Below, piece after piece: positions 25,720 to 33,409 of a stretch of DNA of 34,077 nucleotides; position 1 is the stretch's first letter; each line of letters opens with the position of its first letter. Source of the stretch: Deltaproteobacteria bacterium (GTDB lineage Bacteria > Desulfobacterota > DSM-4660 > Desulfatiglandales > HGW-15); contig JAFGPH010000018.1 in NCBI GenBank assembly GCA_016926135.1, positions 1 to 34,077 of the forward strand, written 5' to 3'. A model generated the notes under the pieces. It ran no database searches and was not told the DNA's origin. It worked only from the letters and a program-made list of their open reading frames with translations. Made by a program: the position numbers and the translations under genes.

Positions 25720-25754
25720 AAAAAAAGATCCCCGGATCATCCGATCCGGGGATC
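25720..25754 (-). terminator. intrinsic terminator of the B12 riboswitch expression platform
   Basis: Read on the minus strand, a perfect 12-bp stem GATCCCCGGATC/GATCCGGGGATC with a four-base loop is followed by seven T. It lies between the aptamer and the btuB start codon, where ligand-triggered termination would switch off the whole operon. Confidence 0.9.
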
Positions 25755-25814
25755 CCCCATTTTCATCCACGGAAATCCTGTGGGAGCCTCGTTCCACGGA
25801 GACTGCCACCCAGC

Positions 25815-25997
25815 ATCCAGGCAGGTCTTCTGACTTCCCCGCCCTTCCGGCAGCCTTCCCATTCCTGGTACGGGCAACAGTGGCGTTTCACGGCCGAAAG
25901 GGTTCCCTTTCACCTTGTCAGGCAAAAGGGCGGGGTTACAGCGGCGGGTCCGTCCCCGACTTACACGGGGTTCCCTATTAAGCAACTGCACCTGGAT
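25815..25997 (-). ncRNA. cobalamin (adenosylcobalamin-type) riboswitch
   Basis: The minus strand contains the B12 box AGTCAGAAGACCTGCCTG (near 25819-25836) and the other conserved core pieces: AATAGGGAA, GGGACGGACCCGCCGCTGTAA, GTGAAACGCCACTG and GGGAAGG. The ends pair as P1 (ATCCAGG at 25997-25991 with CCTGGAT at 25821-25815). It is followed by a strong terminator and then by a TonB-dependent receptor gene, the classic arrangement for repression by cobalamin. Confidence 0.95.
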
Positions 25998-26003
25998 AAG
26001 GGT

Positions 26004-26032
26004 ACGCTAGGCGAAAAGCCTTAGCCTGTCAA
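26004..26032 (-). promoter_or_regulatory. promoter of the cobalamin uptake operon
   Basis: On the minus strand TTGACA (26027-26032), 17 bases, then TAGCGT (26004-26009, three of six consensus bases). Transcription would start near 25997, exactly at the first base of the riboswitch P1 stem, which supports the assignment despite the weak -10. Confidence 0.6.
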
Positions 26033-26060
26033 GCACAAATCGGTTTCTCTCTGCCGACCC

Positions 26061-26100
26061 AAAAAACGAAAACCCCACTCTCCTGCAAGGGAAATGGGGT
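26061..26100 (-). terminator. intrinsic terminator of the gntR-type gene
   Basis: On the minus strand ACCCCA pairs with TGGGGT (26095-26100 and 26072-26077), with inner pairs AGG/CCT, followed by TTTCGTTTTTT. It lies 157 bases after the regulator stop codon and before the B12 operon promoter, so it insulates the two units. Confidence 0.75.
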
Positions 26101-26257
26101 CCCGGTCTTCCATCCATGGCTGTCTCTGCGATGGGTGAACAGATAGAGCCGATTTCTAACCCAGACTACATCTCCAGGCACTTTTGTCAAGTAATTTGAT
26201 AGGTTATGATTTGGACAATACAGTCGCCATTTCAGGGAGGGGGCGTCAAGAGGTGCA

Positions 26258-26920
26258 CTAGAGGGATTTGTTCATGTACTTGATGAGACGATTCTTAGCA
26301 CGCAGGAGGTGGCTCCGCATCAAGCGCTCGGCTTCCACGGACCTCCCCTGCTTCATAGCCTGCAGGATCTTTCTGTGATCGATCCTGGATTCCTGAATCT
26401 GTCCGGGGCTCAAGAAACTGTGCGTGGCGTAACGTTTCTGGTTGCGCCTCAGAATATCGGTGAACTTGATCAGCCGGTCGTTTTCACTCAGGCTCGTCAG
26501 CACAAAGTGGAATTCGTGGTTGTACTCAAGGAACAGGAGGGGGGTATCCGTGACCTCCATCGTGTTCACGAGAACCTCCAACCTCTCCAACTGTTGGGCC
26601 GAGACAAAAGGGGTAATCACCCGTACAGCCAATCCTTCAAGCACACCGAGCAGGTCATAGGTGTGCTCAATCTCCTTTTGAGTCAGGGGGGCCACCGTGG
26701 CACCAACGTTCGGAATGATCCTAACGAACCCGTCTCGCTCAAGCTGCCTCAGGACCTCTCTGATCCGTGTTCTCTTGGTCCCGAAACGCTCGCAGAGATG
26801 GCTTTCCACAAGTCTCTGTCCGGGCTTCAACATGCCAGAGGCCACATCCGCCTGGAGGGACTCGACGATGCGATGATGCTCCAAAAAGCCGTTGTCCGAT
26901 GTCGTTCCTTTTTTTTCCAT
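26258..26920 (-). CDS. GntR-family transcriptional regulator, FCD subgroup
   Basis: This 220-aa DNA-binding protein starts at the ATG at 26920, set by CGGAGGT; the frame stays open further upstream but across the divergent promoter. The winged helix (about 15-85) contains LVESHLCERFGTKRTRIREV and RQLERDGFVRI. The C-terminal all-helical FCD domain (about 95-215) has YNHEFHFVLTSLSENDRLI and RIDHRKILQAM, with histidines typical of the metal/ligand pocket. FCD regulators commonly sense organic acids or CoA-linked intermediates. It is divergent from the beta-keto acid cleavage operon, with two inverted repeats between them, so it probably represses that operon and possibly itself. Confidence 0.93.
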   Translation of the reverse strand: MEKKGTTSDNGFLEHHRIVESLQADVASGMLKPGQRLVESHLCERFGTKRTRIREVLRQLERDGFVRIIPNVGATVAPLTQKEIEHTYDLLGVLEGLAVRVITPFVSAQQLERLEVLVNTMEVTDTPLLFLEYNHEFHFVLTSLSENDRLIKFTDILRRNQKRYATHSFLSPGQIQESRIDHRKILQAMKQGRSVEAERLMRSHLLRAKNRLIKYMNKSL

Positions 26921-26972
26921 CCAGACCTCCGGGCAGAATATACAGGGAACCGACAGATTTGTCCACAGAAAT

Positions 26973-27005
26973 ATTGTTGACAATGTATCTATTGTCTGCG
27001 ACAAT
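26973..27005. promoter_or_regulatory. two palindromic operators overlapping the catabolic operon promoter
   Basis: ATTGTTGACAAT (26973-26984) and ATTGTCTGCGACAAT (26991-27005) are inverted repeats with ATTGT/ACAAT half-sites, the type bound by FCD-group GntR regulators. TTGACA (26977-26982) in the first and GACAAT (27000-27005) in the second are 17 bases apart and form a plus-strand promoter. Repressor binding would therefore block both boxes. A perfect TATAAT at 27011-27016 is an alternative -10 but lacks a well-spaced -35. Confidence 0.65.
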
Positions 27006-27086
27006 TGCTTTATAATTGTTGGCGCTTTGATGCTGGTTTGATATCCGAGGCAAAGTCCTTGGTATGGACGAATCAGAGGAGGCGAC

Positions 27087-27953
27087 GTGGAGAAGGCTAT
27101 CATCACAGTGGCTGTGACCGGTGGTTTGACCACCAGAAAGCAGAACCCCAATCTACCCCATACGCCAGCGGAGATCGCAAAGGCAGCGGTTGAGGGTTGG
27201 AAGGCAGGGGCGTCCATAGTTCATCTGCACGTCAGGGACCCCTTGACCGGAGAGCGCGTTCACAAGGCGGAACTGTTCAGGGAGGCGATCAAGATCATCA
27301 GGGGCGAATCGGATATGATCATCAACGTCACTACGGGCGTTGGACCGGATACGCCTCTGGCCGAAAGGATCGGCGTTATTCCCGAACTCTGTGCCGATCC
27401 CGGGGTAAAACCGGAGATGGCGTCCCTAAACTGTGGATCCCTCAATTTCGGCATGCTCAATCGAAAGACCAGAGAATTCGTCCTGAATGACGTCCAGATG
27501 AATCCCTGGGCCAGCCTGCTCCATTTTGCCGACACCATGAAGCAGTGCGGGGTAGTCCCTGAACTCGAGATTTATGACGCAGGCATGATCCATAACGCCG
27601 AGGTTCTCAAATCCCTGGATGCCCTGACGCCACCGCTCCATTTTCAGTTCGTGCTTGGGGTTCTTGGAGGGATGCAGGCCACGGTCGAAAACCTTGTCTT
27701 TCTCAAGAACTCGATCCCACAAGGTTCCACGTGGTCTCTCTGCGCCATCGGCCTGAGCATCTATTCCATCGGCCCGGTGGCCCTGGCTGCAGGCGGGAAC
27801 GTGCGGGTGGGCTTTGAAGATTGCGTTCACATCTCAAAAGGCGCGCTGGCGGAGAGCAACGCCCAGATCGTAGCGAAGATGGCACGCTTTTCCGAGGAGA
27901 TGGGCCGCGAAATCGCAACGTCCGCCGAGGCAAGGAAGATGCTCAGCCTGTAA
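27087..27953 (+). CDS. beta-keto acid cleavage enzyme (BKACE, DUF849 family)
   Basis: This 288-aa enzyme belongs to the family typified by 3-keto-5-aminohexanoate cleavage enzyme (Kce). It condenses a 3-keto acid with acetyl-CoA and cleaves it to acetoacetate and a new acyl-CoA. Zinc ligands are visible at H46 and H48 in HLHVRD and E244 in RVGFED. R240-E244-D245 keep the spacing of the Kce catalytic arginine, metal glutamate and aspartate. The early IITVAVTGG strand and GLSIYSIGP segment also fit. The start is a GTG at 27087 after AGAGGAGG. As first gene of the operon under GntR control, it probably performs the carbon-carbon cleavage step. The side-chain substrate is unknown. Confidence 0.93.
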   Translation: MEKAIITVAVTGGLTTRKQNPNLPHTPAEIAKAAVEGWKAGASIVHLHVRDPLTGERVHKAELFREAIKIIRGESDMIINVTTGVGPDTPLAERIGVIPELCADPGVKPEMASLNCGSLNFGMLNRKTREFVLNDVQMNPWASLLHFADTMKQCGVVPELEIYDAGMIHNAEVLKSLDALTPPLHFQFVLGVLGGMQATVENLVFLKNSIPQGSTWSLCAIGLSIYSIGPVALAAGGNVRVGFEDCVHISKGALAESNAQIVAKMARFSEEMGREIATSAEARKMLSL

Positions 27954-28037
27954 GTTCGCAAACGTGCAGCACCACGACATCCGAGATTGATTCTTTTCCT
28001 GAACGCCGGGTTCGCCCGTAACCGAAGGGGGGGGTGT

Positions 28038-29006
28038 TTGAGCGCAGCCAAGACCCGACTGGTGGCCGTCATCGGTGCAGGACTCATGGGGCATGGAATC
28101 GCCCAGGTTTTCGCCCAAGGCGGATACCGGGTCACGATGCACGATACCAGCACGTCCCTGCTTCAGGCAGCGGAAGACCGCATAGAATCCAACCTGCGAT
28201 TTCTCTCCGAGGGCCTGCCCGATGACGAAGCAGGCATCGAGGAGACAATGGCCCGGATCAACACCACCGTCGATCTGGAGGAGGCCGTGGGAGAGGCGCA
28301 CTTCGTCACGGAGTCTGTTCCGGAGAACCTGCAACTCAAGACCGAACTGTTCAACGCCATGGAGGCCCTTGCACCCAGGGACGCAATACTGGCAAGCAAC
28401 ACCTCCATGCTCAAGATCACGGACATCGGGAAGGGGGTCCGAGACAAGGAAAGACTCGTGACCACCCACTGGTTCAACCCCCCCTATCTCATTCCCGTGG
28501 TGGAAGTGGTCAAAGGGGCACACACGTCGCCGGAGACGGTGGAAAGGACCGCTTCCCTGCTGCGGGGAATGGGAAAGGTGCCCGTTCGCTTACTGAGGGA
28601 AGTGCCCGGGCATTTGATCAACCGCATCCAGTTTGCCCTCTTTCGGGAAACCCTTGCCCTTCTTGATGCCGGTGTGGCCGCACCGGAAGAGATCGACAGG
28701 GCTGTCTCCGGGAGCCTGGGTTTGAGGCTTGCCGCCATCGGTCCCTTGCGGAGCATTGACCTTGCCGGCCTGGACCTGTTCTGGTTCGGCATGAAGGATA
28801 TCTTCCGGTCCCTGGACACATCCCCTGCGCCGCCCGGAATCATCAAGGAAAAAGTGGATGCGGGCCATGTGGGCAAAAAATGCGGCAAAGGTTTCTTCGA
28901 ATACCGGTCCGGCGGCCGGTTGGATGACGTGGAAAGGGAAAGAGACGAGAAGCTGATCGGGCTTCTCAAGATCCTCCATCCGGGGAAAGGAGAGAGCGGT
29001 GCCTGA
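28038..29006 (+). CDS. 3-hydroxyacyl-CoA dehydrogenase family protein (3-hydroxy acid or carnitine dehydrogenase-like)
   Basis: This protein of about 322 aa has a Rossmann fold at the very N terminus (VAVIGAGLMGHGIAQVFAQGG), SNTSMLKITDI, the catalytic-region motif HWFNPPYLIPVVEVV, EVPGHLINRIQFAL and a helical C-terminal domain with CGKGFFEY. It should oxidise a 3-hydroxy group with NAD(P). Size and context resemble stand-alone members such as carnitine dehydrogenase or L-gulonate 3-dehydrogenase, which act on free acids, not only CoA esters. The start is uncertain: a TTG at 28038 with AAGGGG seven bases before it fits the Rossmann N terminus; a TTG at 27987 is possible. It lies after the cleavage enzyme and overlaps the next gene by eight bases. 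Confidence 0.88.
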   Translation: MSAAKTRLVAVIGAGLMGHGIAQVFAQGGYRVTMHDTSTSLLQAAEDRIESNLRFLSEGLPDDEAGIEETMARINTTVDLEEAVGEAHFVTESVPENLQLKTELFNAMEALAPRDAILASNTSMLKITDIGKGVRDKERLVTTHWFNPPYLIPVVEVVKGAHTSPETVERTASLLRGMGKVPVRLLREVPGHLINRIQFALFRETLALLDAGVAAPEEIDRAVSGSLGLRLAAIGPLRSIDLAGLDLFWFGMKDIFRSLDTSPAPPGIIKEKVDAGHVGKKCGKGFFEYRSGGRLDDVERERDEKLIGLLKILHPGKGESGA

Positions 29007-29961
29007 GACCATTCTGATCACGGGAGGTTCGGGTTTTCTGGGGCTGCTGCTGGCGAGGGATCTAATTGCCGAGGGGAAGAGGATCGTCGTCTTCGATCTC
29101 AAATCTCCCGATTCCCTGATGCGCGCATGGGCCGATCGCGTGATCTACCGGCGTGGAGACATCACCGACTTTTCGCAGGTGCTCAACGCGGTGCGCGATT
29201 GCAGCGTGGAGGGCATCATCCATCTCGCAGCCCTTCTTTCGGAACCCTCAGAGGCCAATCCCTGGGCCTCCATCAACGTCAATGCCATGGGAGCCTACCA
29301 CGTGTTGGAGGCGGCACGCCTGTTCGGGGTGAAAAAGGTGCTGATCACGAGCAGCCTGGCCGTCTACGTGAACAACCTCTGCAAGTTCGATGTGATCACC
29401 GAAGAGACATTGCAGAGGCCTCAGATCATCTATGGGGTGACCAAGGTCTTTACGGAACTGCTCGGGCTCTATTATCAACGCAAATTTGCGTTGGATGTGC
29501 GAGGCATCAGGCTCCCGGTGATCATCGGGCCAAATGTGGAATCGCCCGGGTTCGGGCAGTACCATTCACAACTCATCCAGTCTGCGGTCCTGGGAAGACC
29601 TTTTGAAGTGAAAGTCCCCGAGGATACAGCCGTCCCTCTGCTCTACGTGAAAGACGCCGTCGCGAGTCTCAGGACGCTCTTTCATGCGTCCGCGGAAGGG
29701 CTTGTCACGCGCATCTACAATGTGGGCCAGATCATGCCTCCTCCCACCGTTGGGGATGTGGCGCGTACGGTCAGGAAGCACTATCCAGAAGCGCAGATCA
29801 CCTTCAGACCGGATCCGGTCCTTACGGAGGTAGCCAGGAACACACCCCGGGAAATACGCTGCGATGAGGCCCGCGAGGAGTGGGGGTGGCGCGTCTCCTA
29901 TTCTCTCGATGAAATGGTCAAAGACTTCATAGCGACATTTGCTGAAAACGTAGACGAATGA
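28999..29961 (+). CDS. NAD-dependent epimerase/dehydratase family SDR (threonine dehydrogenase-like)
   Basis: This 320-aa extended SDR binds NAD through TGGSGFLG (8-15) and D33 after a second strand. It has the catalytic pair Y145/K149 (YGVTK) and a serine in TSSLAVY (118-123). The stretch YGVTKVFTELLGLYY and DVRGIRLPVIIGPN resemble SDR-type L-threonine 3-dehydrogenases more than sugar epimerases, but the assignment to a reaction is not secure. The start is a GTG at 28999 inside the previous gene's end, after AAAGGAGA. No sugar genes are nearby, and the operon suggests a role in oxidising or epimerising an amino- or hydroxy-acid. Confidence 0.8.
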   Translation: MPETILITGGSGFLGLLLARDLIAEGKRIVVFDLKSPDSLMRAWADRVIYRRGDITDFSQVLNAVRDCSVEGIIHLAALLSEPSEANPWASINVNAMGAYHVLEAARLFGVKKVLITSSLAVYVNNLCKFDVITEETLQRPQIIYGVTKVFTELLGLYYQRKFALDVRGIRLPVIIGPNVESPGFGQYHSQLIQSAVLGRPFEVKVPEDTAVPLLYVKDAVASLRTLFHASAEGLVTRIYNVGQIMPPPTVGDVARTVRKHYPEAQITFRPDPVLTEVARNTPREIRCDEAREEWGWRVSYSLDEMVKDFIATFAENVDE

Positions 29962-30833
29962 CGGCCTATTCTTTTGACATCTATCTTGTCCAGGGTCTCC
30001 ACGGCCTGGTGTACGGGATGCTGCTCTTTCTGGTGGCCTCAGGGCTGACGCTGGTATTCGGAATGATGGGGGTTCTGAACCTGGCGCATGCGGGGTTTTA
30101 CATGCTGGGGGCGTATGTCGCCTATTCGGTGGTTGCCTGGTCCGGGAACTTCTGGCTTTCCCTGATCATTGCGCCCATCGGCGTGGGACTTGCAGGGGCA
30201 CTGGTAGAGCGGTTTCTGCTCAGGAAGATTCACATACACGGGCACGCCTACGAGTTGCTTCTGACCTTCGGGGTTTTCCTGGCCATTGGGGAGATCGTCA
30301 AGTGGTTCTGGGGCAATTCGCCTCTTCCAGTGCCGGTTCCGCCGTCTCTTTCCGGAACTCTCCACCTTATGGGGATCACGTATCCCTATTATCGGCTCTT
30401 CATTCTCTGCTGCGGCGTGGTGGTGCTCCTGCTGATGGCACTTCTCCTGATGAAGACCCGGATCGGCATCACCATCCGGGCTGCGGTCTCGGATGCGGAG
30501 ATGGTCGATGCCCTGGGCACCAACGTGCCGGTGGTGTTCCTGGGGGTTTTCTCCATCGGCTCCGCACTGGCAGGGCTCGGAGGGGTGATTGCCGGGCCTT
30601 TTCTGACTACCTACCCGGGCATGGGCTTTGACATCCTGCTGGATACCTTTGTGGTCATTGTGGTTGGAGGGTTCGGAAGCCTCCTGGGGGCGCTCGTGGC
30701 ATCCGTCATGATCGGGGAGCTGCAGTCTTACGGGATACTCATCCTGCCAGATTTCGCGCTGGTGTTTCAGTTTCTCCTGATGGCCGTCGTCCTGATCGTA
30801 AGACCTACCGGTCTTTTTGGAGAGAAAGAGTGA
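29958..30833 (+). CDS. livH: branched-chain amino acid-type ABC transporter permease (LivH family)
   Basis: This 291-aa inner-membrane protein has about eight hydrophobic helices and the LivH pattern: GLVYGMLLFLVASGLTLVFGMMGVLNLAHAGFYMLGAYV at the N terminus (residues about 13-51), the central ITIRAAVSDAEMVDALGTNV near the ATPase-coupling loop, and GGFGSLLGALVASVMIGELQ near the end. Together with LivM it forms the channel of a HAAT-type importer for amino acids, amides or short organic acids. Its ATG overlaps the SDR stop codon (ATGA). Confidence 0.93.
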   Translation: MTAYSFDIYLVQGLHGLVYGMLLFLVASGLTLVFGMMGVLNLAHAGFYMLGAYVAYSVVAWSGNFWLSLIIAPIGVGLAGALVERFLLRKIHIHGHAYELLLTFGVFLAIGEIVKWFWGNSPLPVPVPPSLSGTLHLMGITYPYYRLFILCCGVVVLLLMALLLMKTRIGITIRAAVSDAEMVDALGTNVPVVFLGVFSIGSALAGLGGVIAGPFLTTYPGMGFDILLDTFVVIVVGGFGSLLGALVASVMIGELQSYGILILPDFALVFQFLLMAVVLIVRPTGLFGEKE

Positions 30834-31819
30834 GTCGCTCCGCATTCAAGGGGATCCTGATTGTCATTGGCCTGGGCTTTATCGGTCTGCTGCCCCATGT
30901 CCTTCCGGTCATACACATCAACATGTTGATTGAGGTGGCCTTCTACTCCCTGTTCGCGGTGAGCTTCAACCTGCTCTTCGGGTATGGGGGTTTGCTTTCC
31001 TTCGGGCACGCCGCCTACTTCGGGATCGGCGCCTACACGGTGGCCCTCCTAATCAAATACGTGGCAGGTTTCCCGCTTCTTCCGGCGCTGCTCCTGGGAG
31101 GCGTGGCCGGGGGCCTGGGCGGGCTCCTGGCCGGGTTTTTCTGCGTCCGGCTCAAGGGGGCCTATTTTGCGCTGCTTACCCTGGCCTTCAACCAGTTCTT
31201 CTTTGCCATCGCGCTGAAGTGGAGATCGCTTACAGGGGGAGACGACGGAATGAGCCTGAAGCGCCCCGATTTGTATTTGCCGGGCATCGGTTCCGTCCCC
31301 ATGAACAACGCCGTCCACATCTACTATCTCGTGGTGGCGATCGTGATCATCTGTGTCCTGATCCAGTGGTCTCTGACACGAACCCCTCTGGGAAACGCCA
31401 TGCGGGCCGTGAAGGAGAACGATGAGAGGGCCGGTTTCATCGGCTACAACGTCTTTCTCACCCGGCTCACTCTCTATACGGTGGCGGCCTTTTTTGCTGG
31501 CATGGCGGGGAGCCTCTTTGCCCTGTTCCAAGGATTTGTTTCCACGGGGTGTATCGACGCTGCATCGTCCATGCACGTGGTCTTCATGGCCTTTATCGGA
31601 GGGGTGGGCTCCTTTCTGGGTCCCGTGCTGGGCGCCGGGGTTTACCTCTATTTTACGGACTGGGTGAGCCGGATTACGGACCGGTGGGAGTTTGTGCTAG
31701 GGGTGCTCTTCATCCTGCTGGTCCTGTACGCGAGGACGGGTCTTGTCGGGCTGATCTCCAGCCCGAGGTTGAAAGCCCTTGTCGGATTGAGCGGCCACGC
31801 GAAGGGACAGAGGCCATGA
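30830..31819 (+). CDS. livM: branched-chain amino acid-type ABC transporter permease (LivM family)
   Basis: This 329-aa membrane protein is the second channel subunit. LivM marks are NLLFGYGGLLSFGHAAYFGIGAY, FCVRLKGAYFALLTLAFNQ, the coupling loop SLTRTPLGNAMRAVKENDERA and FIGGVGSFLGPVLGAGVY. The start is a GTG at 30830 that overlaps the LivH stop codon. Its stop overlaps the LivG start (ATGA). Length and helix count are normal. Confidence 0.93.
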   Translation: MSRSAFKGILIVIGLGFIGLLPHVLPVIHINMLIEVAFYSLFAVSFNLLFGYGGLLSFGHAAYFGIGAYTVALLIKYVAGFPLLPALLLGGVAGGLGGLLAGFFCVRLKGAYFALLTLAFNQFFFAIALKWRSLTGGDDGMSLKRPDLYLPGIGSVPMNNAVHIYYLVVAIVIICVLIQWSLTRTPLGNAMRAVKENDERAGFIGYNVFLTRLTLYTVAAFFAGMAGSLFALFQGFVSTGCIDAASSMHVVFMAFIGGVGSFLGPVLGAGVYLYFTDWVSRITDRWEFVLGVLFILLVLYARTGLVGLISSPRLKALVGLSGHAKGQRP

Positions 31820-32571
31820 AGATCCTGGAACTGAAAGACGTGCACAAGGAGTTCAAGGGGCTCAAGGTGTTGAGGGAGGTGAACCTCTCCATTCAGGAGG
31901 GGGAATGCCATGCCGTCATCGGGCCGAACGGGGCCGGCAAGAGCACCCTTTTCAACGTGATCACGGGAAAGTACAGGCCGTCTCAGGGGAAGATCTTTTT
32001 TTGCAGTGAGGATATCACGGGGATGGCCCCGTACCGGATATCCCGCATGGGGCTGGCACGCTCCTTTCAGATCATCAATGTGTTTCCCCACATGACGGTG
32101 TACGAGAATCTCAGAAACGCTGTTCTCTGCAAGAAGAAAGTCAGGCTCCACCCGTTTGTACGGCTCCGCCGGCTGGAGGACGTACACCGGGAAACGATGG
32201 AACTTATCGGCACCCTGGGGTTGACGGAGATCCGGGACACCCCTGCCAGCGAGCTCTCTTACGGCCGGCAGCGGGCCCTGGAGATCGGCATAGCCCTCGC
32301 CACGGACCCGAAGCTCATCCTGCTCGATGAGCCTTCGGCGGGGATGACGAGGGAGCAGACACGGGAGGCGGTGGCGCTCATCAAGAACGTGACCAGGGGA
32401 AAGACCCTGATGGTGGTCGAACACGATATGGAGGTGGTCTTTCACCTGGCCGAGCGGATTACGGTGCTCTCCTACGGTGAAGTGCTGGCATCGGGGACCC
32501 CTGAAGAGATCCGGGCTAACGAAAGGGTCAGGGCGGCCTATCTGGGGAAAAAGGCAGATGCTCGAACTTAG
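31816..32571 (+). CDS. livG: branched-chain amino acid-type ABC transporter ATP-binding protein (LivG family)
   Basis: This 251-aa ATPase has Walker A GPNGAGKST (36-44), a LivG-type signature LSYGRQRALEIG, Walker B LILLDEPSAGM and the H-loop MVVEHDME. The frame is open further upstream inside LivM, but the ATG at 31816 overlapping the LivM stop is the natural start. LivG and LivF form the heterodimeric motor of HAAT importers. Confidence 0.94.
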   Translation: MKILELKDVHKEFKGLKVLREVNLSIQEGECHAVIGPNGAGKSTLFNVITGKYRPSQGKIFFCSEDITGMAPYRISRMGLARSFQIINVFPHMTVYENLRNAVLCKKKVRLHPFVRLRRLEDVHRETMELIGTLGLTEIRDTPASELSYGRQRALEIGIALATDPKLILLDEPSAGMTREQTREAVALIKNVTRGKTLMVVEHDMEVVFHLAERITVLSYGEVLASGTPEEIRANERVRAAYLGKKADART

Positions 32572-33268
32572 CAACATCAATACATTCTACGACAAGAGCC
32601 ATATCCTTCATGACGTGTCCCTGGAGATCAAGGAAGATGCGGTGATCGGGCTTCTGGGCAGGAACGGCGTGGGAAAGTCCACCACCCTCAAGAGCATCAT
32701 CGGTATCGTGCCGCCTCAGACCGGTTCGATTCGGTTTCAAGGTCGGGAGATCCGGGGACTCAGGCCCTATCGGATCGCGAGGCTCGGCATAGGTTACGTC
32801 CCCGAGGATCGGAGAATATTCCCCACCCTTACCGTAAGGGAAAACCTTCTCATGGGGATGAAGTCGGGCGGGAAACCGGATCAGGGCAGGGGCTGGAGCA
32901 TTGAAAGGGTCTATGAGTGCTTTCCGCGCCTGGGGGAACGGGACTCCTTCAAGGGAGGCTATCTCTCAGGGGGTGAGCAGCAGATGCTCACCATCGGCCG
33001 CACCCTCATGGGAGATCCGAAGCTCATTCTCCTGGATGAACCCACGGAAGGCCTTGCTCCGCAGGTAGTTGAAACCGTTGCCGAAGTGATCCGGGAGATC
33101 CACCGCTCGGGGGTGTCCGTGCTGCTGGTGGAGCAGGCCATGGAGGTGGTGCTGGAACTGGCCCAGGGTGTCCTGATCATGAACAAGGGAGAGATCGTGT
33201 TCCGTGGGACCCCCGAAGGGCTGAAATCCAGGCCGGACATACGGGAACAATACATCGAGGTATCGTAG
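32558..33268 (+). CDS. livF: branched-chain amino acid-type ABC transporter ATP-binding protein (LivF family)
   Basis: This 236-aa ATPase begins MLELSNINTFYDKSH, a typical LivF start, at an ATG 14 bases inside the end of livG. It shows Walker A GRNGVGKST (34-42), the LivF block IGYVPEDRRIFPTLTVRENLLMG, signature YLSGGEQQML, Walker B LILLDEPTEGLAP and H-loop LLVEQAME. It is the partner ATPase of LivG. A 141-base gap follows before the binding-protein gene. Confidence 0.94.
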   Translation: MLELSNINTFYDKSHILHDVSLEIKEDAVIGLLGRNGVGKSTTLKSIIGIVPPQTGSIRFQGREIRGLRPYRIARLGIGYVPEDRRIFPTLTVRENLLMGMKSGGKPDQGRGWSIERVYECFPRLGERDSFKGGYLSGGEQQMLTIGRTLMGDPKLILLDEPTEGLAPQVVETVAEVIREIHRSGVSVLLVEQAMEVVLELAQGVLIMNKGEIVFRGTPEGLKSRPDIREQYIEVS

Positions 33269-33409
33269 GGCGTGAGGCGCAGGGCACAAGGTGCACGGCG
33301 CAAGCGAAACCAAGGAATCATTGGGCAACCTGCGAGCTGGGTGTTTTTGAGAAACCGGCTTGCCGGCGCCCGGGGCTGAACCCTTTTACCTTGAAATGAG
33401 AGGAGGCTT
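33269..33409 (+). other. 141-base spacer between livF and livK genes
   Basis: It holds a GC-rich segment (33283-33304) related to one at 23609-23630, and a short inverted repeat CCGGC-TT-GCCGG (33355-33366) without a U-tract. No promoter with good -35 and -10 boxes was recognised, so livK may be transcribed from the operon promoter. Confidence 0.4.
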
